DNA of 64,000 nucleotides, from positions 19,363 to 83,362 of the forward strand of contig NZ_JAJNAL010000024.1 of assembly GCF_022271405.1 (NCBI RefSeq). Reading direction: 5' to 3'. Shown here one piece after another: positions 1 to 9,048 of the stretch. A program made the position numbers and the translations under genes. Each line of letters begins with the position of its first letter. Position 1 is the first letter of the stretch. This stretch comes from Rhodopseudomonas infernalis (lineage in GTDB: Bacteria; Pseudomonadota; Alphaproteobacteria; Rhizobiales; Xanthobacteraceae). A model generated the notes under the pieces. It ran no database searches and was not told where the DNA came from. It saw only the letters and a program-made list of their open reading frames with translations.

Positions 1-2
1 TG

Positions 3-449
3 GTGCAGATCGACGAGAAGAATCTCGGCCAGCTCGCGCTCGGCCAGAGCGCGCTGGCCTCCGCCGACGCCTATCCGGACAAGCGCTTCGCGGCGCGGCT
101 CAGCTACATCAACCCGTCGGTCGATATCAACCGCGCCTCGGTCGAGATCAAGCTCGCGGTCACCGATCCGCCGGACTATCTGCGCCAGGACATGACGGTG
201 TCGGTCGACATCGCCACCGCTCGTCGCGACAACGCGGTGATCGTGCCGGCGCGCGCGGTCAACGACGCCGCCACGGTGCCCTATGTGCTGAAGGCCGAGA
301 GCGGCCGTGCCGTGCGGCAGTCCGTCAAACTCGGCCTGCGCGGCGTCGGCGCCTACGAGGTGATCGAGGGCCTCGCGCCGGGCGACCGGGTGATCCCGCT
401 CACCACCGGCGTCAAGCCCGGCGATCGCATCCGCGTGGTCACGCCGTGA
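3..449 (+). CDS. Periplasmic adaptor (membrane fusion) protein of an ABC exporter, C-terminal part only
   Basis: The reading frame is open at the left edge, so only about the last 148 residues are present; the GTG at base 3 is simply the first whole codon, not a believable start. The visible part is rich in beta-strand patterns and reads like the beta-barrel and membrane-proximal domains of HlyD/MacA-type adaptors (DMTVSVDI, then IVPARAV and a terminal GDRVIPL...GDRIRV). Such proteins bridge an inner-membrane transporter and an outer-membrane channel. The stop overlaps the start of the permease gene by four bases, and an ATPase follows, giving an adaptor-permease-ATPase operon. The substrate cannot be told from sequence. 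Confidence 0.8.
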   Translation: MQIDEKNLGQLALGQSALASADAYPDKRFAARLSYINPSVDINRASVEIKLAVTDPPDYLRQDMTVSVDIATARRDNAVIVPARAVNDAATVPYVLKAESGRAVRQSVKLGLRGVGAYEVIEGLAPGDRVIPLTTGVKPGDRIRVVTP

Positions 450-1672
450 AGCGCTGGCTGCCGTTCGAGTGGATCGCCGCGGTGCGCTTCCTGCTCGACG
501 GCGCACTACAGACGCTGGTGATCGTCGGCGGCATCGCTATCGGCGTCGGCGTCATCGTCTTCATGTCGGCGATGCTGGCCGGGCTGCAGGCCAATTTCAT
601 CAAGCGCGTGCTGACCTCGCAGCCGCAGATCCAGCTGATCCCGCCCGATCAGATCGCGCGTCCGCTGCGCAACGAACCCGGCACGGTCGAAATCGCGACG
701 GTGCAGCGGCCGACCCAGCGGGTGATCTCGATCGATCAATGGCCGAAGATCCGCGCCGAGATGCAGGCGCGGCCGGACGTCGTCTACGCCGCCGCCACCG
801 CGTCGGGCTCGGCGCTGGCGCTGCGCGGCGACACCAGCCGGGCGATCACGCTGTACGGCATCGAGCCGGAGATCTATTTCCAGATCGTCAAGGTGCCGGA
901 TTTCATCATCGCCGGCGAAGCCCAGATCACCACCGAGGGAATCCTGATCGGCGTCGAACTGGCGCGCGATCTCGGCGCGTCGCTCGGCGACAAGATCATC
1001 GTCTCGACGCCGCTCGCCGGCAATCGCATCCTCACCATCAAGGGCATCTTCGATTTCGGCAACAAGGCCGCCAACCAGCGCAACACCTTCGTGACGCTGC
1101 GCAACGCCCAGAGCATGCTCGGCCTGATCGGCGGCATCACCTCGATCGACATCACCGTCGCAGACATCTACACCGCCGAAACCATCGCGCAGGAAATCCA
1201 GGCGACGCTGCCGGTGAAGGCCGATAGCTGGATCCGAACCAACGCGCAGTTCTTCACCGCCGTGAAGGCGCAGCAGAATTCCAACACGCTGATCCGGCTG
1301 TTCGTCGGCCTTTCGGTGGCGTTCGGCATCGCCGCGGTGCTGATCGTTTCGGTGATCCAGCGCTCCAAGGACATCGGCATCCTGCGCGCGATGGGGACGC
1401 GCCGCGGGCAGATTCTCCGCGTGTTCCTGATCCAGGGTGGGCTGCTCGGCTTCGTCGGCGCGCTGATCGGCTCCGGCCTCGGCGCGCTGGCGCTGTTCGC
1501 GTGGCATCAATCGGCGCGACAGGTCGACGGCAGCGAGCTGTTTCCGCTGATCCTCGAATCCGAATTGTTCATTGCGGCGTCGCTGCTGGCGTCGCTCACC
1601 GGCGTTGCGGCCGCGATCGCGCCGGCGCTGCGGGCAGCGCGGCTCGATCCGGTGGTGGCGATCCGTGGCTGA
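446..1672 (+). CDS. ABC exporter permease, FtsX/MacB-like
   Basis: 408 residues starting at a GTG that overlaps the previous stop (GTGA). There is one hydrophobic segment near residues 20-45, a large periplasmic domain of about 220 residues, then three hydrophobic segments in the last 130 residues ([19 protein letters not shown], the [20 protein letters not shown] region, and a final one). This is the MacB-PCD plus FtsX topology used by DevC/MacB-type permeases. The cytoplasmic loop [18 protein letters not shown] is the typical FtsX-family coupling motif. It would work with the adaptor upstream and the ATPase downstream in a tripartite exporter of unknown substrate. Confidence 0.88.
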   Translation: MKRWLPFEWIAAVRFLLDGALQTLVIVGGIAIGVGVIVFMSAMLAGLQANFIKRVLTSQPQIQLIPPDQIARPLRNEPGTVEIATVQRPTQRVISIDQWPKIRAEMQARPDVVYAAATASGSALALRGDTSRAITLYGIEPEIYFQIVKVPDFIIAGEAQITTEGILIGVELARDLGASLGDKIIVSTPLAGNRILTIKGIFDFGNKAANQRNTFVTLRNAQSMLGLIGGITSIDITVADIYTAETIAQEIQATLPVKADSWIRTNAQFFTAVKAQQNSNTLIRLFVGLSVAFGIAAVLIVSVIQRSKDIGILRAMGTRRGQILRVFLIQGGLLGFVGALIGSGLGALALFAWHQSARQVDGSELFPLILESELFIAASLLASLTGVAAAIAPALRAARLDPVVAIRG

Positions 1673-2357
1673 AGTCCTGCGCCTCGACGGCATCCGCAAG
1701 TCCTACAATGTCGGCACCCCGGTCGAGACCGAGGTGCTGCACGGCATCGATCTCACGCTGCACGCGCGCGACTTTCTGGCGCTGATGGGGCCATCGGGCT
1801 CCGGCAAGTCGACGCTTCTCAACATCATCGGGCTGCTCGACCGGCCGACCGCGGGCAAGCTGACGATCAACGGCGAAGACACTGGCCTGCTCGGTGACGC
1901 GGCGCTGACGCAACTGCGCGGCCGCGCGATCGGCTTCGTGTTCCAGTATCACTATCTGATCTCGGCCTTCACGGCGCGCGAGAACGTGATGATGCCGATG
2001 CTGGTCGATCGCGGCCATCCGGATACGGCGATGGAGCGCCGCGCCGACGAACTGCTCGACCGCGTCGGCCTCAGCCGCTGGCGCAACAACAGCGCCAGCA
2101 ACATGTCCGGTGGCCAGCAGCAGCGCGTCGCCATCGCCCGCGCGCTGGCGATGAACCCGGACCTCGTGCTCGCCGACGAGCCGACCGGCAATCTCGACAC
2201 CAAATCCGCCGACGACGTGTTCGACCTGATGCGCGAAATCAATCGCGAACGCGGCACGACGTTTCTGCTGGTGACCCACAATGACGATCTCGCCAAACGC
2301 TGCGACCGCATCGTGCAGGTGGTGGATGGACGGATTGCGGGAGAGCAGGCGACTTGA
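1665..2357 (+). CDS. ABC exporter ATP-binding protein, LolD/MacB-like
   Basis: The frame is open further upstream, but the GTG at 1665 gives the family's natural N-terminus ([14 protein letters not shown]) and overlaps the permease stop by eight bases, so it is preferred; this gives 230 residues. Walker A is GPSGSGKST, the signature is MSGGQQQR, Walker B is [12 protein letters not shown], and the H-loop is LLVTHND. The [13 protein letters not shown] and EPTGNLD wording is typical of the LolD/MacB/DevA branch. It energises the permease encoded just before it. It is the last gene of the operon. Confidence 0.92.
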   Translation: MAEVLRLDGIRKSYNVGTPVETEVLHGIDLTLHARDFLALMGPSGSGKSTLLNIIGLLDRPTAGKLTINGEDTGLLGDAALTQLRGRAIGFVFQYHYLISAFTARENVMMPMLVDRGHPDTAMERRADELLDRVGLSRWRNNSASNMSGGQQQRVAIARALAMNPDLVLADEPTGNLDTKSADDVFDLMREINRERGTTFLLVTHNDDLAKRCDRIVQVVDGRIAGEQAT

Positions 2358-2514
2358 TCAGGAGGTCGTTTGAGCCGACGAGAGGGCGCTGTGGTGTTGA
2401 GCGAGATTGGCGTTCCCGCGCGGGGACGGGCCTTCGCGCCCTTGCGAATCCAACGTGATAACAAGATGCGCGAGGTTGGCTCCCGCGCATCCATCGTCGC
2501 ATTCAACGCTCGTG

Positions 2515-3732
2515 CTAGTTCGTGACCCTTGCCTCGAGCACTTCGCCGAACATCTCCCAGCGGTCGCCCTTGAAGCGCATCAATTGCATCTGCTCGATCG
2601 GGAAATGGTCGGTGGGGGAGGTGTTCATGGTGATGCCCGGCAGCAGCGACGAGGGCGCGTATCCCTTCAGGCTCGTCGCCACCTTCATGATGTTCTCGCG
2701 CGTCAGATTATCGCCGGCCTGTTTCAGGATGTATTCCAGCGTTTGTCCGGCGCCGAAGGAATACAGCAGCAGGCCGTTGGAGCGATCGGCGCCCGGCATG
2801 TACTTCTGCAGGAAGGCATCCCACTCCTTCACGCCCGGATCGTCGTTCCAGGTCGGGTCGGTCGGATCCTTGACGTAGCTCGCGGTGATGGCGTCCTGCG
2901 CATATTCCAGGCCCGCCGGCTTGATCACCGCACCGACAGACGAGGAGACGTTGTTCAGAACGTGAATCGGCTTCCAGCCGAGTTCACCCATCTTGCGGAT
3001 CGCCAGGGCGGCGAACTTCGGCGTCGACAGATTGAGAAACATGTCGGCGCCCGACGCCTTGAGCTTGGCCATCTGCGAATCGATGGTCGGGTCGGTGATG
3101 TCGTAGGTTGCCTCCGAGATGATCATCGAGGTCTTGGCGCCGAGCCCGTCCTTGACGCCCTTGTAGATGTCCTTGCCGTAATCGTCGTTTGCCACCAGCA
3201 CAGCGATCTTGGCATTGGGGTGGGTCGCCATGATCCACTTCGCGTAGATCCGGCCCTCCGCCTGGTAAGGAGGATTGAATGGCATCGTCCAGGGGAAGGT
3301 CTTCGGATCATCGCCGAATCGCGTGCCGCCGCTCGACAGCATCAGCTGCGGCACCTTCTTCTGGTTCACGTACTTCATAATGGCTGTGTTCGACGGCGTA
3401 CCGAGGGTGTGGTACAGGAATAGCACCTCGTCGCTTTCGATGAGCTTGCGTGTCTGCTCCACAGCCTTCGGCGGCGAATAAGCGTCGTCATACGAGATGA
3501 AATTGATCTTGCGGCCGTTGATGCCGCCTTTCTCGTTCAGCATCTTGACGTAGGCGGCCTGGACCTGGCCGACGATCCCGTAGGCCGACGCCGGACCGCT
3601 GTAGGGAACGAAATTCCCGATCTTGATCTCGGTGTCGCTGGCGCCCGGGCCGTAGGCTTTTTGTGCGAGCGCAACACCCGGCGCAAGCACCGTCGTCGTC
3701 GCAATCAAGGCCGCAAGTCTGAAGAGTTTCAT
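2515..3732 (-). CDS. Branched-chain amino acid-type ABC substrate-binding protein
   Basis: 405 residues with a clear Sec signal peptide (MKLFRLAALIATTTVLAPGVALAQ). The mature part begins GASDTEIKIGNFVPYSGPAS, typical of the periplasmic LivJ/LivK-like type I binding fold (Peripla_BP_6). Members bind leucine-type amino acids, but in this genus many bind aromatic or short organic acids, so the ligand is open. No permease or ATPase of the Liv family lies next to it, so it is a solitary binding protein within this window. GGAAACAG precedes the ATG. Confidence 0.88.
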   Translation of the reverse strand: MKLFRLAALIATTTVLAPGVALAQKAYGPGASDTEIKIGNFVPYSGPASAYGIVGQVQAAYVKMLNEKGGINGRKINFISYDDAYSPPKAVEQTRKLIESDEVLFLYHTLGTPSNTAIMKYVNQKKVPQLMLSSGGTRFGDDPKTFPWTMPFNPPYQAEGRIYAKWIMATHPNAKIAVLVANDDYGKDIYKGVKDGLGAKTSMIISEATYDITDPTIDSQMAKLKASGADMFLNLSTPKFAALAIRKMGELGWKPIHVLNNVSSSVGAVIKPAGLEYAQDAITASYVKDPTDPTWNDDPGVKEWDAFLQKYMPGADRSNGLLLYSFGAGQTLEYILKQAGDNLTRENIMKVATSLKGYAPSSLLPGITMNTSPTDHFPIEQMQLMRFKGDRWEMFGEVLEARVTN

Positions 3733-4234
3733 CTGTTTCCATCCCGTTTTCTTGGAGCGTTCTTGGCGCGATCTTTCCGATCGTCACAGCCGAGGATACT
3801 AGGCGTTTGCGGGATGCAGGCGCAATGCCGATCACGTCGGGCCGGCCCACGCATTTGACGCACCCCGAGCGTAATTCACCCAGTTTTGGCGGCTGCGCCG
3901 CAGTCGGTAAGCCGGAAATTGCTTGGCGTGAAATTAACGTGAGACCCGTAGGGGCGCCTCCAGCTGCGTGCCGGGATCGTTTGAACGATGCAACGGAGGT
4001 CTGGATAAAAGCGGGTCTTGGACTTGCTTGGGGGCGTTCAGGTCTTTCATGGCCTGGCGCGTCGCCGCGATCGGTGTGTTCCATTATCATCACTACGAAG
4101 TAGTAGTGGTACGTATAGATCGATCAGCAACTAAGCCGATCAGCGGCAAAATTTTCCGACGTCAGGTCAAAAAGCGGATCCGTCAATATACGAGGTCGCC
4201 GATTGATATCGTTGATTTGATTGAGGGTTGAATT
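3733..4234. other. Intergenic region with no convincing gene
   Basis: About 500 bases between two divergent genes. Open frames here lack family-like composition or overlap each other on both strands. The right half (about 4080-4230) is AT-richer than the flanking genes and would suit an upstream regulatory region for the flagellar-type gene. Confidence 0.5.
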
Positions 4235-4250
4235 TGGCGTGGCCTTTGCA
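4235..4250 (+). promoter_or_regulatory. Possible sigma-54 (-24/-12) promoter
   Basis: TGGCGTGGCCTTTGCA matches the sigma-54 pattern TGGC-N7-TTGCA: invariant GG at 4236-4237 and GC at 4248-4249, ten bases between the dinucleotides. Transcription would begin near 4261, about 43 bases before the ATG of the flagellar-type gene. Sigma-54 control of hook and rod genes is known in Caulobacter and other alphaproteobacteria. The AC usually following TGGC is GT here. Confidence 0.45.
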
Positions 4251-4303
4251 GCGCCGTCTTCGATGCGCGCCAGGGACGCGCGGCGTTGATCGGAGGGCTT
4301 CTG

Positions 4304-5131
4304 ATGGGATCGCTTGATGCACTATCGACGGCCACGTCGGGTTTGCTGGCCCAGTCGGCCGCCTTAGAGAACGTATCGGGCAATGTCGCCAACGCGCAGA
4401 CGACGGCGTTCAAGGCAACGGACACGGCTTTCGATGATCTTGTATCACAGTCGCAGGTGTCGGAGACCGTGTTGTGGCGGTCTGTTTTGACCAACGGTAG
4501 GGCCGGAGTGATCGTGGCCGGGGCGGCCGATACGGACATGGCGATCAACGGAGATGGCTATTTCACCGTGAAGGCGCCAACCGGTGTAAGCGCCAGTGGG
4601 CAGCCGACATTCGGTGCGAGTAACACCGTGTACTCGCGCCGCGGTGACTTCACGCTCGACAGCGGCGGATATCTCGTCAACGGTGCCGGCGATTGTCTGA
4701 TGGGACAACCGATTGATCCCGTCACGAAGGCGACGAGTGCGCAAGTGCAGTTGCTGCAGTTCGATACCACTACCGAGGTGCCAGGCCTCGGGATTCTGCA
4801 AAGTCTCTCGGTCAGTTCGTCAGGCAGGCTTCAAGGCACCTATTCCAAGGGGCAGACGGTCGATGTCGCCTCGCTGCCTGTCGCCACCTTCCGCGGCCAG
4901 GGCTTCATGTCGCAGGGAGACGGCGGGACGTTCGCCGCCACGCCTGAGTCCGGTGAGGCCCAATACCTCGGCGCCAGCACCGTCGTTGGAAATGCGCTGG
5001 AGGCGTCGAATGTTGATGTGCAGGATCAGATGATCACGATGGTTCAAGCGCAGCAGGCCTATTCGGTCGGATCGAAGGTCATCACGACGGCGAATGAGAT
5101 GATGCTGACCCTCACTAATCTGACGATATGA
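4304..5131 (+). CDS. Flagellar hook/rod family protein (FlgE/FlgF/FlgG-like), orphan
   Basis: A TTG at 4286 extends the frame, but the ATG at 4304 has GGAGG seven bases upstream and gives the family's usual start (MGSLDALSTATSGL), 275 residues. The N-terminus has the rod signature (SGLLAQSAALENVSGNVANAQT) and the C-terminus the matching helix (ALEASNVDVQDQMITMVQAQQAY...ITTANEMM); these two helices form the coiled coil of rod and hook proteins. The middle carries a flagellar hook/basal D1-like segment (MAINGDGYFTVK). Length fits FlgF/FlgG better than a full FlgE. No other flagellar gene is near, so its role in the filament axis or an alternative hook is unclear. Confidence 0.82.
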   Translation: MGSLDALSTATSGLLAQSAALENVSGNVANAQTTAFKATDTAFDDLVSQSQVSETVLWRSVLTNGRAGVIVAGAADTDMAINGDGYFTVKAPTGVSASGQPTFGASNTVYSRRGDFTLDSGGYLVNGAGDCLMGQPIDPVTKATSAQVQLLQFDTTTEVPGLGILQSLSVSSSGRLQGTYSKGQTVDVASLPVATFRGQGFMSQGDGGTFAATPESGEAQYLGASTVVGNALEASNVDVQDQMITMVQAQQAYSVGSKVITTANEMMLTLTNLTI

Positions 5132-5247
5132 CTGGAGCGAAGCTCGGTTCGGACTTGCCGATCGGACTGCCGATCGGCCTGGCCAGTCGTTGCCGCGGCA
5201 CGAAATCGGGATGGTGGGGCCGAGCGAGAGGTCCCGCTCGGCCGCGC

Positions 5248-5646
5248 TCACTTCGTCTGCGGCGTCGTTCGGTCCTCGGCCTTGAAGTATTGGCGGGCGT
5301 GGGCCACGATTTGCGGATCGGTCGGATGGTCGGCGTTTTCGACCGCCGCGATCTTTGCCTTCAAGGCGGGATTGTGGTGCGCGATGAAGGTGTCGAGCCC
5401 GTGCTTGGTCTGGCCGGGGCCGACGATCAGCACCACGCCCGCGTCGGCGATCGCCTCCATGGCGGCGCGAAAGAAGTGCTGATCCTCAGGTTCGTGGCCT
5501 GATCCGAGGCTGCGATGGTGGTGGACGTGCCGGTTGGCGTGATCGGCATGCAGCACCAGTTTCTCGGCCTCGTGTGGATTGAAGTGAAACACCCGAGCCT
5601 CGCGGTGGTCGATCCAGATCACGGCGTGGAAATGGGCACTGGTCAT
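5248..5646 (-). CDS. Small protein resembling bacterial eRF1-like (baeRF) 'translational machinery' proteins
   Basis: 132 residues from the ATG at 5646; an upstream GTG would add 16 residues that do not look like the family. The start MTSAHFHAVIWIDHREARVFHF and the segment AIADAGVVLIVGPGQTKHGLDTFIAHH resemble short proteins in Bradyrhizobium and relatives annotated as translational machinery proteins, related to the C-terminal L7Ae-like domain of peptide release factor eRF1. His-rich in the middle (HANRHVHHHRS). The family assignment is from memory, and no biochemical role is established for it. It is monocistronic between two opposite-strand neighbours. Confidence 0.6.
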   Translation of the reverse strand: MTSAHFHAVIWIDHREARVFHFNPHEAEKLVLHADHANRHVHHHRSLGSGHEPEDQHFFRAAMEAIADAGVVLIVGPGQTKHGLDTFIAHHNPALKAKIAAVENADHPTDPQIVAHARQYFKAEDRTTPQTK

Positions 5647-5762
5647 AGGTTTCTCCGGCACTGCGGCGCCTTCACTGCGATGGCGAGCGCGCAAGGCCGC
5701 AGACTAGGTCCGGGGCGGTGCGCCCGGGTTGATCGACCGCAATTTTTGCGAGGCTGACTGCG

Positions 5763-6776
5763 TCAGACCCGATGCCGCGTCGGCCGGCCTTCGATCGGAT
5801 AGGCCGGGTCGTTGTATCCGGGCGTCGAGGGATGCCCGGTCACGACCAGACCGTCGATCAGCGCCTCGTCTTCGGCCGTGAAGGTCACGTCCAGCGCGCG
5901 GACGTAATCATCCCATTGCGACTCGGTGCGCGGCCCGGCGATCACGGAGGTCACCAACGCGTTGTTCAGCACCCAGGCGACCGCGAATTGACCGGCGGTT
6001 ATGCCCTTGGCTTCAGCGTGGGCGCGAATCCGCTGCGCCAGTTGCAGCGATTCAGGCCGCCACTCGGTCTGCAGCATTCGCTTGTCGGCGCGGCCGGCGC
6101 GGCTGTCCTTGTCGGGCGTGGCGTCCGGGGCATATTTGCCGGTGAGCACGCCGCGCGCCAGCGGCGAGTAGGGAACGACGCCGAGACCGTAGAAGCCGCA
6201 GGCCGGGATTTGCTCGACCTCTGGCATCCGGTTCATCGCGTTGTAATAAGGCTGACTGACGATCGGCCGATCGATGCCGAGCCGATCGCACAGATTGCAG
6301 ATCTCGGCGACGCGCCAGGCGCGATAATTCGAGACACCGAAGTAACGGATCTTGCCGGCGCGGATCAGATCGCCGATCGCCCGCACGGTTTCGTCCAGTG
6401 GCGTGGTGTGGTCTTCCTTGTGCAGATAATAGATGTCGATCCAGTCGGTGCCGAGCCGCTTCAGGCTGGCGTCCGCCGCCTGCATCACCCAGCGGCGTGA
6501 CAGACCGGCGTTGTTCGGCCCGTCACCCATCGGGTTGGCGAGTTTGGTGGCGAGCACCCAGTGATCGCGCTGTGCGGCGATCGCGCGTCCGACCACCTGC
6601 TCGGAGACTCCGCTCGAATACGCGTCGGCGGTGTCGATGAAGTTGATCCCGGCTTCGCGCGCCTTGTCGATGATGCGTGCCGAGGTCGGCTCGTCGGTGG
6701 CGCCGCCGAACATCATGGTGCCGAGGCACAGCGGCGAGACCTTCAGGCCACTGCGGCCGAGCGGGCGATAGTCCAT
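5763..6776 (-). CDS. Aldo/keto reductase
   Basis: The frame extends upstream to 6860, but the ATG at 6776 gives the canonical start MDYRPLGRSGLKVSPLCLGTM and is preceded by GGAAAG; 337 residues. The catalytic set is visible: Asp and Tyr in FIDTADAYSSG, Lys in ATKLANPMG, His in YYLHKEDHTTP. The NADPH-binding end has SVIAGPRTESQ. It belongs to the cytosolic YajO/Tas-like group of NADPH-dependent reductases of aldehydes and ketones; the physiological substrate is unknown. Likely monocistronic. Confidence 0.9.
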   Translation of the reverse strand: MDYRPLGRSGLKVSPLCLGTMMFGGATDEPTSARIIDKAREAGINFIDTADAYSSGVSEQVVGRAIAAQRDHWVLATKLANPMGDGPNNAGLSRRWVMQAADASLKRLGTDWIDIYYLHKEDHTTPLDETVRAIGDLIRAGKIRYFGVSNYRAWRVAEICNLCDRLGIDRPIVSQPYYNAMNRMPEVEQIPACGFYGLGVVPYSPLARGVLTGKYAPDATPDKDSRAGRADKRMLQTEWRPESLQLAQRIRAHAEAKGITAGQFAVAWVLNNALVTSVIAGPRTESQWDDYVRALDVTFTAEDEALIDGLVVTGHPSTPGYNDPAYPIEGRPTRHRV

Positions 6777-6855
6777 GGGGCTTTCCTTCGAGATGGCTTC
6801 AGGCGATGCAATGCCGACGGCGGACGTCGCCTTCAGAGCATAGTCGCTCGTTTTC

Positions 6856-6978
6856 GTCATTGCGAGGAGCGAAGCGACGAAGCAATCCAGCTCAATGCAC
6901 TGCGCCTCTGGATTGCTTCGCGGAGCCTGTCATAGGGCGGTGCTTTGCGCCGACCCGTTGGCTCGCAATGGCGGGGAG
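6856..6978. repeat. Interspersed palindromic repeat, type A
   Basis: Begins GTCATTGCGAGGAGCGAAGC and returns as GGATTGCTTCGC...GCTCGCAATGGCG, a long imperfect inverted repeat. Related copies lie at 23807, 51299, 54007 and 60389. All are intergenic. Elements of this kind are numerous in Bradyrhizobium and Rhodopseudomonas genomes. Confidence 0.85.
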
Positions 6979-7019
6979 AGGCATCGAACTCGATCGATGC
7001 TCCCGAAGTCGAGCCGCAG

Positions 7020-8228
7020 CTACTTCTTCACCAGCGGGCATGCCGGATCGGGCGGCCCGAAGGCGTCGTCGCCGGAGATCTTGGTGAGGATCTTGTAGTA
7101 GTCCCACGGATATTTCGACTCCTCCGGGCTCTTGACCTGCACCAGCATCAGGTCGTGCACCATCAGCCCGTCCTCGCGCAGCTTGCCGTTGCGGGCGAAG
7201 AAGTCGTCGATCGGCTTTTCGCGCATCTTGGCGGCCACCTTGAGCGGCTCGTCGGTGCCGGCGTCCTTGATGCCCTGCAGATAATGCGTCACCGCGGAGT
7301 AGACGCCGGCCTGCCACATCGTCGGCATCCGGTTCATCTTGGCGAAATAGCGCTTCGACCATTCGCGGGTCTTGTCGTCCATGTCCCAATAGAACGACGT
7401 CGTCAGCAGCAGGCCCTGCGCGGCGGGCAGGCCGAGCGAGTGGATGTCGGTGATCAGCGCCAGCAGCGCGGCCATCTGTTGGCCGCCCTTGAAGACGCCG
7501 AATTCGGCGCCGGTCTTGATCTCGTTGATGTTGTTCGGCGGACCGCCGGCGATGCCGATGATCTTGGCCTTCGAGGCCTGCGCCTGCAGCACGAAGGACG
7601 ACAAATCCGGCGTCGCGAACGGCGGGCTTACCGAGCCCAGCACCTTGCCGCCGGTCTTGGTGACGACCGCGGCCGCATCTTTCTCGAGCGACTTGCCGAA
7701 CGCGTAGTCGTCGGTGATGAAGAACCACGAATCGCCGCCGCGCTTCACAACTTCCTGCGCTGTGCCGACCGCGAGCGCGCGGGTGTCGAACACCCACTGC
7801 ATCGCATAAGGCGAGCAGAACTTGCCGTGAAAATCAGCCGCGCCGGTCGACTGCGTGATGAACATCCGCTTCTTCTCGTTGGCGATGTTCTGCACCGCGA
7901 GCCCGACCGCGGAGACCGGCACGTCGACGATCAGGTCGACCTGTTCGACGTCGTACCAGCGCCGCGCCAGCGAGGCACCGATGTCGGGCTTGAGCTGATG
8001 ATCGCCGGCGATCACGCTGACCGGCTTGCCGAGCACGCTGCCGCCGAAATCCTCCACCGCCATCTGCGCTGCGGTGACCGAGCCCTGGCCGGTCGGCGTC
8101 GAGGCCGGACCGTTCATGTCGGTCAGCACGCCGATCTTGACGACGTCGTCGGAAACTTGAGCGGAGGCGACCGACGGCGACAGCAGCGCGGCCGTCATCA
8201 TCGCGGCCGCCAATGGTCTGGCGAACAT
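7020..8228 (-). CDS. Branched-chain amino acid-type ABC substrate-binding protein
   Basis: 402 residues with a signal peptide ending ...SVASAQ and mature start VSDDVVKIGVLTDMNGPAS, again the Peripla_BP_6 fold. GGGAGAAA precedes the ATG. Internal features such as FGKSLEKDA and AGGPPNNINEIKTG place it in the subgroup often found with aromatic or hydroxyacid transport loci. The protein has no adjacent permease or ATPase genes. It differs clearly from the binding protein at 2515-3732, so the two are not recent duplicates. Confidence 0.88.
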   Translation of the reverse strand: MFARPLAAAMMTAALLSPSVASAQVSDDVVKIGVLTDMNGPASTPTGQGSVTAAQMAVEDFGGSVLGKPVSVIAGDHQLKPDIGASLARRWYDVEQVDLIVDVPVSAVGLAVQNIANEKKRMFITQSTGAADFHGKFCSPYAMQWVFDTRALAVGTAQEVVKRGGDSWFFITDDYAFGKSLEKDAAAVVTKTGGKVLGSVSPPFATPDLSSFVLQAQASKAKIIGIAGGPPNNINEIKTGAEFGVFKGGQQMAALLALITDIHSLGLPAAQGLLLTTSFYWDMDDKTREWSKRYFAKMNRMPTMWQAGVYSAVTHYLQGIKDAGTDEPLKVAAKMREKPIDDFFARNGKLREDGLMVHDLMLVQVKSPEESKYPWDYYKILTKISGDDAFGPPDPACPLVKK

Positions 8229-8334
8229 GCTGGTTTCTCCCTTGTTCCGGCTCTGCGGCCGTGTTGTGATCGCGAACTTACACGATTTGGATGTCGCCGC
8301 AATTTACCGGCGGCCCGCAAGCGATCAGGGGCTG

Positions 8335-9033
8335 ATGTTCGCGATACTGGGGTTGGGCTTCCTGCTGGGGATGCAGCATGCACTCGAGGTCGATCACATC
8401 GCCGCCGTCTCGACGATCGCGGCGCGGCGCAGCGGTGTCCGCGATATCGTCAAACACGGGCTGACCTGGGGACTGGGACACACGCTCACGCTGTTCCTGT
8501 TCGCCGGCGCCGCGATCGTGCTTGGCCAGGCGATCCCGGATCACATCGCCGAGTCGCTGGAAGGCGCGGTCGGCCTCATGCTGGTCGGGCTCGGCGCGCA
8601 TCTGTTGTGGCGGCTGTGGCGGGATCGCGTGCACGTCCATGTTCACCAGCACGGCGACGGAACGCGGCATATCCATCTGCATAGCCACGCCGATCAGCAC
8701 GCACGACACGACGGACCAGCCGCGCATCGCCACGAGCACGGCTTCCGCTGGCGCACGCTGCTGATCGGGTTGATGCACGGCATGGCAGGCTCCGCCGCGC
8801 TTCTGGTGCTGGCGGTGTCGAAGGCACCGACGCCGACGCAAGGCCTGCTCTATGTGGTGCTGTTCGGACTCGGTTCGATGGTCGGCATGGGTGCGCTCTC
8901 CGCCGCCATCGCGGTGCCGCTCGCGATCTCGGCGCGCGGATTGACTGCGGTCAATCGCGGCCTGCAGGTCGCGGTCGGGGGGCTGACCATCGTGATCGGG
9001 CTGCACACCATCCGGTCGACGCTGCTCGGCTGA
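8335..9033 (+). CDS. Nickel/cobalt transporter, UreH/NicO-like membrane protein
   Basis: A longer frame starts at 8227, overlapping the divergent gene; the ATG at 8335 gives MFAILGLGFLLGMQHALEVDH and 232 residues. The HALEVDH sequence is the HX4DH metal-recognition motif of NiCoT/NicO/UreH permeases. A histidine-rich loop (roughly residues 95-135 with many HxH) separates two sets of hydrophobic segments. The second half has GLMHGMAGSAALLVL. These inner-membrane proteins move Ni or Co; efflux and uptake cannot be told apart from sequence. No urease or hydrogenase genes are adjacent, but cobalamin genes lie elsewhere in the window. Confidence 0.82.
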   Translation: MFAILGLGFLLGMQHALEVDHIAAVSTIAARRSGVRDIVKHGLTWGLGHTLTLFLFAGAAIVLGQAIPDHIAESLEGAVGLMLVGLGAHLLWRLWRDRVHVHVHQHGDGTRHIHLHSHADQHARHDGPAAHRHEHGFRWRTLLIGLMHGMAGSAALLVLAVSKAPTPTQGLLYVVLFGLGSMVGMGALSAAIAVPLAISARGLTAVNRGLQVAVGGLTIVIGLHTIRSTLLG

Positions 9034-9048
9034 ACGGCCGACGCAGTG

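Noticed and set aside
506..1699. Long minus-strand frame opposite the ABC permease
   Set aside because: Its Arg/Asp/His-rich composition is typical of the opposite strand of high-GC genes, and the plus strand encodes a clear FtsX-like permease.
3488..4093. Minus-strand frame of 201 codons over the binding-protein promoter
   Set aside because: Its end runs out of frame through the binding-protein gene, and the rest has no family-like sequence.
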